Origin: UBA668 sp046076025
Lineage (GTDB): Bacteria > Actinomycetota > Acidimicrobiia > Acidimicrobiales > Ilumatobacteraceae
Length of the DNA: 36,197 bases
Reading direction: 5' to 3'
Assembly: GCA_046076025.1 (NCBI GenBank)
Contig: JBJTRF010000245.1
Location: 1 to 36,197, forward strand
Below the pieces are notes generated by a model. That model made no database searches and had not been told where the DNA came from. It worked only from the letters and a program-made list of their open reading frames with translations. The translations under genes were made by a program, and so were the position numbers. Positions 31,632 through 36,197 of the stretch are shown one piece after another; the stretch's first letter is position 1; every line of letters starts with the position of its first letter.

Positions 31632-32671
31632 GCGCCGCGACGGAGGTGGTGGTCGGCGACTCGACGCTCGTGCTGGGCATCGAGACCAGCTGCGACGAGA
31701 CGGCAGCCGCCCTGGTGATGGGCGGGCACGACGTGGTGTCCAGCGCCGTGAGCACGCAGGTCGACCTGCACGCCCAGTTCGGCGGCGTGGTGCCCGAGGT
31801 GGCCAGCAGGGCGCACCTCGACCTGCTCAATCCGATGATCGCCCGCGCGGTGGTCGAGGCCGGTGTCGACGAGTCGCGCATCGATGCCGTGGCGTGCACG
31901 GTGGGCCCCGGGCTCGTCGGGGCGCTGCTGGTGGGCGTGTCGGCAGCGAAGGCCCTCGCGCTCACGTGGGGCGTGCCGTTCGTGGGCGTCAATCACATGG
32001 AGGCACACCTCTACAGCGCCTTCCTCGAGGACTCGACGCTCGAGTTCCCGCTGGTGGTGCTGCTGGTGTCGGGCGGGCACACGATGCTCGTCGAGATGCA
32101 GGGTCATGGCGCCTATCGGCTGCTCGGCCAGACCATCGACGATGCTGCCGGCGAGGCGTTCGACAAGGTGGCCCGGTTCCTCGGCCTCGGCTATCCGGGC
32201 GGGCCAGCCATCGACCGCGAGTCGGTGCACGGCAACCCGGAGGCCATCGCTTTCCCGCGAGCGATGCTGCACGAGGGACTCGACTTCAGCTTCAGCGGGC
32301 TGAAGACGTCGGTGATGAACCACGTTCGCCGCAATCCAGGTGTCTCGGCGGCCGACGTGGCGGCGAGCTTCCAGGCGGCGGTGGTGGACGTGCTCGTCGC
32401 CAAGGCGGCGCGTGCGGCGCGAGAGGTGGGAGCCAGGGGCCTCGTGCTGGGCGGTGGCGTGGCCGCCAACTCGCTGCTCCGCGAGCGGCTCGTCGCTGCG
32501 TCCGACGAACTCGGCATCCGCGGATTCCTGCCGAGCCGGGCGATGTGCACCGACAATGCGGCGATGATCGCCGCCGCCGGATGGCACCGCCTGCGCGCCG
32601 ATGGCCCGACGCCCCTCGATGCCGGGGCGTCGCCCAACCTGCGCCTGCCGCTGCTCGGCCGCCTGGCGTGA
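31628..32671 (+). CDS. tsaD: tRNA N6-threonylcarbamoyladenosine transferase TsaD
   Basis: This 347-residue catalytic subunit has LGIETSCDETAAAL near its start, VGPGLVGALLVG, the iron-ligand motif NHMEAH at 122-127, SGGHT, GEAFDKVARFLGLGYPGG and GGGVAANSLLRE. All belong to TsaD/Kae1. It transfers the threonylcarbamoyl group to tRNA A37. The start overlaps rimI by 4 bases, and its stop overlaps the following GTG by 4 bases. Confidence 0.97.
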   Translation: MSAATEVVVGDSTLVLGIETSCDETAAALVMGGHDVVSSAVSTQVDLHAQFGGVVPEVASRAHLDLLNPMIARAVVEAGVDESRIDAVACTVGPGLVGALLVGVSAAKALALTWGVPFVGVNHMEAHLYSAFLEDSTLEFPLVVLLVSGGHTMLVEMQGHGAYRLLGQTIDDAAGEAFDKVARFLGLGYPGGPAIDRESVHGNPEAIAFPRAMLHEGLDFSFSGLKTSVMNHVRRNPGVSAADVAASFQAAVVDVLVAKAARAAREVGARGLVLGGGVAANSLLRERLVAASDELGIRGFLPSRAMCTDNAAMIAAAGWHRLRADGPTPLDAGASPNLRLPLLGRLA

Positions 32672-33915
32672 GCACGCGAGTCGACGCCTTCGTCGTCGTC
32701 GCTCCCGGACTCGAGCCGCTCGTGCTCGACGAAGTGGTCCGCCTCGGCGTCCGGCCGGCGCGCGCCGTGCGCGGCGGCGTCGCGTGCACGGTCACGTGGC
32801 GTCAGGTGTGGTCGCTCAACCTGCGGCTCCGGATGGCGACGCGAGTGCTCGTGCGCATCAGCGCATTCGCTGCCGACGGCCCGGGCACGCTCGACGCGGG
32901 CCTGCGCCGCATCGACTGGGCGGCGTGGCTGCCCGCCGAGCCCGTCGAGGTGCGCGCCACCTGCGACGCTGCATCAGGGCTGTTCCACTCGGGTGCCGTC
33001 GAGCAGCGAGTACGCGACTCGATTGCGCGCGCCGGCGGCACGCAACTGTCCGGCACGTCTCCGTCCGGCACGCAGCTGTCCGGCACGGCGGCCAGCGGCC
33101 CGGCAGCGATGGATGCGGCAACGCACGATGTCGATGCTGTCCATGCCGCTGCCGCGCGCCAGCCGCAGGTCGTCCACGTGCGCGTCGACGCCAACCGCGT
33201 GACGGTCAGCATCGATGCCTCCGGCCGCCCGCTCTACCAGCGCGGCTGGCGCGGCGCCGCCGGGCGGGCGCCGATGCGCGAGACCCTGGCGGCAGCGCTG
33301 CTGGCGGCGAGCGGATGGCAGCCCACCGCCCCGCTCGTCGATCCGTTCTGCGGCTCGGGCACGGTGCTGATCGAGGCGGCGATGGCGGCGCGGCGACTGG
33401 CGCCGGGACGTCACCGGTCGTTCGCCGCCGAGCACTGGCCGTCGTTCGACGAGGCCGCATGGCAGCGCATCGTCGTCGGCGTCGACGCCGATGTGATCGA
33501 GCGCTGCCCGCCCATCGCGGGCAGCGACCGCGACGAGGGAGCGGTTGCGACGGCTCGCGACAACGCACGGCGCGCCGGCGTCGCCGGCGACGTCGAGGTG
33601 CGCCACGCCGCCATCAGCGATGCGCTGCCGCCGTCCGGCGGTGGGCGCGGCTGGCTCGTCTCGAATCCGCCGTACGGCGAACGAGTCTCGGGTGGGCGGT
33701 CGCTCGTGCCGCTCTACGGGGCGCTCGGCGGCGTACTGCGCGACTCCTTCGCCTCGTGGCACTGGGCGCTGCTGGCCGCGCAGTCGGTGCCGCTGCAGGC
33801 CACCGGCATCGAGTGGACCGAGGCGCTGCGCACCTCGAATGGCGGCATCCCGGTGCGCGTCATGGTGGCCGGCCCGGCGTCGGCATCGGCGGCGCACGGG
33901 AGTGGGACGGCGTAG
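32668..33915 (+). CDS. THUMP-domain guanine-N2 RNA methyltransferase (RlmL N-terminal/TrmN-like)
   Basis: This 415-residue protein joins an N-terminal ferredoxin/THUMP-like RNA-binding part (about 1-200) to a Rossmann methyltransferase. DPFCGSGTVLIEAAMAARRLAPG at 225 onward is the SAM-binding motif I region and SNPPYGER (NPPY at 333-336) is the catalytic motif of N2-guanine methylases. It resembles the first half of RlmL (23S m2G2445) or archaeal Trm14/TrmN; the substrate cannot be decided. A four-copy 15-base repeat interrupts the THUMP part (residues 124-143). Start is GTG overlapping tsaD. Confidence 0.85.
   Translation: MSTRVDAFVVVAPGLEPLVLDEVVRLGVRPARAVRGGVACTVTWRQVWSLNLRLRMATRVLVRISAFAADGPGTLDAGLRRIDWAAWLPAEPVEVRATCDAASGLFHSGAVEQRVRDSIARAGGTQLSGTSPSGTQLSGTAASGPAAMDAATHDVDAVHAAAARQPQVVHVRVDANRVTVSIDASGRPLYQRGWRGAAGRAPMRETLAAALLAASGWQPTAPLVDPFCGSGTVLIEAAMAARRLAPGRHRSFAAEHWPSFDEAAWQRIVVGVDADVIERCPPIAGSDRDEGAVATARDNARRAGVAGDVEVRHAAISDALPPSGGGRGWLVSNPPYGERVSGGRSLVPLYGALGGVLRDSFASWHWALLAAQSVPLQATGIEWTEALRTSNGGIPVRVMVAGPASASAAHGSGTA
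33037..33096 (+). repeat. 15-base tandem repeat inside the RNA methyltransferase gene
   Basis: Four 15-base units beginning GGCACG start at 33037, 33052, 33067 and 33082 and encode GTQLS, GTSPS, GTQLS and GTAAS. The first and third differ by one base. They form a Ser/Thr/Gly-rich insert. Confidence 0.8.
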
Positions 33916-33917
33916 CC

Positions 33918-33952
33918 CCGGCACGGTGAACCGGCACGGTGAACCGGCACGG
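33918..33952 (+). repeat. 13-base tandem repeat upstream of dus
   Basis: CCGGCACGGTGAA at 33918-33930 is repeated exactly at 33931-33943 and partly at 33944-33952. It lies immediately after the methyltransferase stop and about 40 bases before the dus start. Confidence 0.85.
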
Positions 33953-33979
33953 GCGGTGGGTGAGGGCGGTCGTCGCCGG

Positions 33980-33985
33980 TACCGT
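33980..33985 (+). promoter_or_regulatory. Candidate -10 box for leaderless dus transcript
   Basis: TACCGT lies 6 bases before GTG 33992 with no ribosome-binding sequence between them. It supports that GTG over the in-frame ATG at 34019. Confidence 0.5.
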
Positions 33986-33991
33986 GCCGCC

Positions 33992-35212
33992 GTGACCACA
34001 GCGGCCGATACTCCGTCGATGCCGGCCGCCGTGAGCGATGCGACGCTCACTGTGCCGCCCGCGTCTGCCGTGTCGGCCGGCCGACTGCAGCTGCGTCTCG
34101 GCGAGTACGTGCCGCACGCGCCGGTGGTGCTGGCGCCGATGGCGGGGGTCACCAACGCCCCGTTCAGGGCCATGTGCCGGCGTTTTGCCCCGGGCCTCGT
34201 GTACGTGAACGAGATGGTGATGTCGGCGGCGGTCGTGAACCGCAATGCCAAGACCGAGCGGATGATGACGTTCGCCGACGACGAGCAGCCGCGGTCGCTG
34301 CAGGTGTACGGCAGCGACCCGCGGCAGGTGGGCGAGGCGGTGCGCATGCTGTGCGCCGAGGGCCGCGTCGACCACGTCGACATGAACTTCGGGTGCCCGG
34401 CCGCAAAGGTGACGCGCAAGGGCGGCGGTGCGGCGGTGCCGGCGAAGCCCAACCTGCTCCGCGCCATCGTGCGCGAGGCGGTGCGCGCCGCCACGCCGTA
34501 CGGGGTGCCCGTCACCATCAAGTTCCGGAAGGGACTGTTCGACGGACTGCTCACCCACGTGGCCACGGGACGCATCGCCGAGGACGAGGGCGTGGCGGCG
34601 ATCGCGTTACACGCCCGCACCGCCGAGCAGCACTATGCGGGCACCGCCGACTGGACCGCGATCGGCGAGTTGAAGGCGGCGGTGACCGGCATCCCGGTGC
34701 TCGGCAACGGCGATGTCTGGGAGGCCGCCGACGCGGTGCGGATGATGCGCGAGACCGGCTGCGACGGCGTGGTGGTGGGCCGTGGCTGCCTGGGACGGCC
34801 ATGGCTGTTCCGCGACCTCGTCGATGCGCTCGCCGGCCGCGAGGTGCGCCCGTCGCCGCTGCTGGGCGAGGCGGCTGCGGTGATGCGCGACCATGCCGCG
34901 CTGCTGGTCGGGCACCTCGGCGACGATCATGCGATGCGCGACTTCCGCAAGCACACGTCGTGGTACCTCACCGGCTATCCGGTCGGCGGCACGACGCGCG
35001 GCCGATTCGGCATGGTCTCGAGCCTCGCCGAACTCGACGACCTCATCGCCTCGCTCGACCCGACGCTCGAGATCGTGCCCGGCGGCGAGCGCATCCGCCG
35101 CGGCCACACCAACGGGCCCATCAGGGTGGCGCTGCCCGACGGCTATCTCGACCATCTCGACGACCTCACGGTGCCCGACGACGATGCTGTGATGGCCGTG
35201 TCGGGCGGATGA
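33992..35212 (+). CDS. dusB: tRNA-dihydrouridine synthase (DusB-like)
   Basis: This 406-residue flavoenzyme reduces uridines in tRNA. LAPMAGVTNAPFR at about 47-59 binds FMN, DMNFGCPAAKVTRKGGG carries the catalytic Cys135, and LHARTAEQHYAG, VLGNGDVWE and GVVVGRGCLGRPWLF complete the Dus barrel motifs. A C-terminal helical domain follows. About 35 residues precede the barrel, with two later possible starts. It overlaps maf by 4 bases. dus near groES or maf is seen in other actinobacteria, but specificity within Dus types is unproven. Confidence 0.92.
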   Translation: MTTAADTPSMPAAVSDATLTVPPASAVSAGRLQLRLGEYVPHAPVVLAPMAGVTNAPFRAMCRRFAPGLVYVNEMVMSAAVVNRNAKTERMMTFADDEQPRSLQVYGSDPRQVGEAVRMLCAEGRVDHVDMNFGCPAAKVTRKGGGAAVPAKPNLLRAIVREAVRAATPYGVPVTIKFRKGLFDGLLTHVATGRIAEDEGVAAIALHARTAEQHYAGTADWTAIGELKAAVTGIPVLGNGDVWEAADAVRMMRETGCDGVVVGRGCLGRPWLFRDLVDALAGREVRPSPLLGEAAAVMRDHAALLVGHLGDDHAMRDFRKHTSWYLTGYPVGGTTRGRFGMVSSLAELDDLIASLDPTLEIVPGGERIRRGHTNGPIRVALPDGYLDHLDDLTVPDDDAVMAVSGG

Positions 35213-35877
35213 GCACGCTGCGCGCGGCGGGCGGTGCCCCGCTACGGGTGGTGCTGGCATCGTCGTCGCCGCGACGCCTCGAGTTGCTGCGGTCGATCGG
35301 CATCGAGCCCGAGGTGGTCGCGCCCGACGTCGACGAGTCGCAGTTGCCCGGCGAGTCGGCCCGCGACTACGTCGCCCGGCTGGCGGCAGCAAAGCTCGAG
35401 GCGGTGCTGGGCAGGGGTGGGCCGCAGTCGGAAGGATGGTCGCGGTGGCATCCGTCGCCCGGCGACACGGTGATCGCCGCCGACACGACGGTCGACCTCG
35501 ACGGCCGGGTGCTGAGCAAGCCCCTCGACCGGGCCGATGCGGTGCGCATGCTGACCGACCTCGGCGGGCGATCGCACGAGGTGCACACGGGCGTGGCCGT
35601 TCGGGTGGAGGGGCGCACGGCGGTGGAGGTGGTCACCAGCACCGTGCTGTTCCGACGGCTCGATCCAGCGGAGATCGAGCGCTACGTGGCCGGCGGTGAG
35701 CCGCTCGACAAGGCGGGCGCCTATGCGCTGCAGGGCGGCGGGGGCGCCTTCGTGCGCGAGGTGGTGGGCAGTCGCAGCAACGTGATCGGGCTGCCGCTCG
35801 AGGCCGTGGCCCGGCTGCTTGGCCTGCCGGGGCCTGCTGGCGCCCCGCCCGGCGCCCCGACGGGGACGGGGTCTTAG
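35209..35877 (+). CDS. maf: Maf-like nucleoside triphosphate pyrophosphatase
   Basis: This 222-residue protein has VLASSSPRRLELL (about 15-27), AADTTVDLDG with Asp92, KPLDRADAVRML, and DKAGAYALQGGGGAFV, the Maf/HAM1-like pyrophosphatase motif set. Such enzymes hydrolyse dTTP/UTP or modified nucleotides. Its Pro/Gly-rich tail ends in TAG at 35875-35877, which lies inside the first CIRCE element. An insert with GRGGPQSEGWSRW around 68-80 lengthens one loop. Confidence 0.93.
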   Translation: MSTLRAAGGAPLRVVLASSSPRRLELLRSIGIEPEVVAPDVDESQLPGESARDYVARLAAAKLEAVLGRGGPQSEGWSRWHPSPGDTVIAADTTVDLDGRVLSKPLDRADAVRMLTDLGGRSHEVHTGVAVRVEGRTAVEVVTSTVLFRRLDPAEIERYVAGGEPLDKAGAYALQGGGGAFVREVVGSRSNVIGLPLEAVARLLGLPGPAGAPPGAPTGTGS

Positions 35878-35900
35878 CACTCGCCGCCTCCGGTTGCTAA
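35874..35900 (+). promoter_or_regulatory. CIRCE-like HrcA operator 1 (degenerate right half)
   Basis: TTAGCACTC (35874-35882), a 9-base spacer and GGTTGCTAA (35892-35900). The left half is a perfect CIRCE half-site; the right half matches GAGTGCTAA at seven of nine positions. It overlaps the maf stop codon and covers the putative groES -35. Confidence 0.65.
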
Positions 35901-35923
35901 CGGGCTGCACCGCCGCGTAGTCT
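35894..35923 (+). promoter_or_regulatory. Candidate groES promoter
   Basis: TTGCTA (35894-35899), an 18-base spacer and TAGTCT (35918-35923). The -35 is within CIRCE 1, and the last base of the -10 is the first base of CIRCE 2. Confidence 0.45.
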
Positions 35924-35949
35924 TGGCACTCGCAACGGGGGAGTGCTAA
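35923..35949 (+). promoter_or_regulatory. CIRCE operator 2 (HrcA site) before groES
   Basis: TTGGCACTC (35923-35931), a 9-base spacer and GAGTGCTAA (35941-35949) match the CIRCE consensus TTAGCACTC-N9-GAGTGCTAA with one mismatch. It lies 49 bases downstream of CIRCE 1, over the expected transcription start. Binding by HrcA would repress groES until heat shock. Confidence 0.9.
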
Positions 35950-35998
35950 CCCCCCGTCCCTACCAGACCACGTGCATTCGCCAATGGAGGCCCGCACC

Positions 35999-36197
35999 AT
36001 GAACCTGAAGCCCCTCGATGACCGCATCGTCGTGAAGCCCGCCGAGGCCGAGCAGACCACTGCCTCGGGCCTGGTGATCCCCGACACCGCCAAGGAAAAG
36101 CCCCAGCAGGGCGAAGTCCTCGCCGTCGGCCCGGGTCGGTGGAGCGACGACAAGGGCACGCACAGCCCGCTCGACGTCAAGGTCGGCGACACCGTCC
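35999..36197 (+). CDS. groES: Co-chaperonin GroES (10 kDa chaperonin), 3' end outside window
   Basis: Visible residues begin MNLKPLDDRIVVKPAEAEQ, then the mobile loop TTASGLVIPDTAKEKPQQGEV that contacts GroEL, and VLAVGPGRWSDDKG. GroES caps the GroEL folding chamber. The ATG is preceded by ATGGAGGC at 7-10 bases. The gene is under two CIRCE sites. Whether groEL follows cannot be seen. Confidence 0.97.
   Translation, partial: MNLKPLDDRIVVKPAEAEQTTASGLVIPDTAKEKPQQGEVLAVGPGRWSDDKGTHSPLDVKVGDTV

Noticed and set aside
33918..33952. CRISPR-like or insertion-site repeat
   Set aside because: The units are head-to-tail without spacers and only 13 bases long, so this is a simple tandem repeat.

Overview
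The window is a continuous 36.2 kb stretch of a very GC-rich bacterial chromosome. It carries the end of the str operon, the S10, spc and alpha ribosomal protein operons, and a following block of cell-envelope and RNA-modification genes. GC richness, a cysteine-free S4, a zinc-type S14, CIRCE operators before groES and repeated TANNNT-type leaderless promoters point to an actinobacterium. A deep branch such as Acidimicrobiia is my guess from overall resemblance; it is not shown by any single marker.

Layout, plus strand unless stated: the 3' end of tuf; rpsJ; an unrelated alpha/beta hydrolase that splits rpsJ from the rest of the S10 operon; rplC-D-W-B, rpsS, rplV, rpsC, rplP, rpmC, rpsQ; rplN-X-E, rpsN(Z), rpsH, rplF-R, rpsE, rpmD, rplO, secY, adk. 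A minus-strand pyrR-pyrB-pyrC operon then sits between adk and infA, where map is commonly found. The plus strand resumes with infA, rpmJ, rpsM-K-D, rpoA, rplQ, truA, rplM, rpsI, glmM, a giant glmS-like gene, acpS, nnr, alr, tsaE-tsaB-rimI-tsaD, a THUMP-type RNA methyltransferase, a dus gene, maf and the start of groES.

The first half makes ribosomes, the Sec channel and RNA polymerase alpha. The pyr operon supplies pyrimidines and has a recognisable PyrR-binding loop in its leader. glmM with the glmS-like gene feeds UDP-GlcNAc, and alr supplies D-alanine for peptidoglycan. The tsa genes make t6A in tRNA, alongside pseudouridine, dihydrouridine and guanine modification enzymes.

The points most worth a second look are: an in-frame TAG at codon 40 of rplO; a roughly 1137-residue GlmS-like protein with three extra segments; a shared promoter block in front of rplC and infA; a probable CTG start for infA beneath a hairpin; a family of TAGNNT boxes 6-9 bases before start codons; and two CIRCE operators flanking the groES promoter. 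I saw no mobile element, CRISPR array, tRNA or rRNA gene, and no wholly new multi-gene system.
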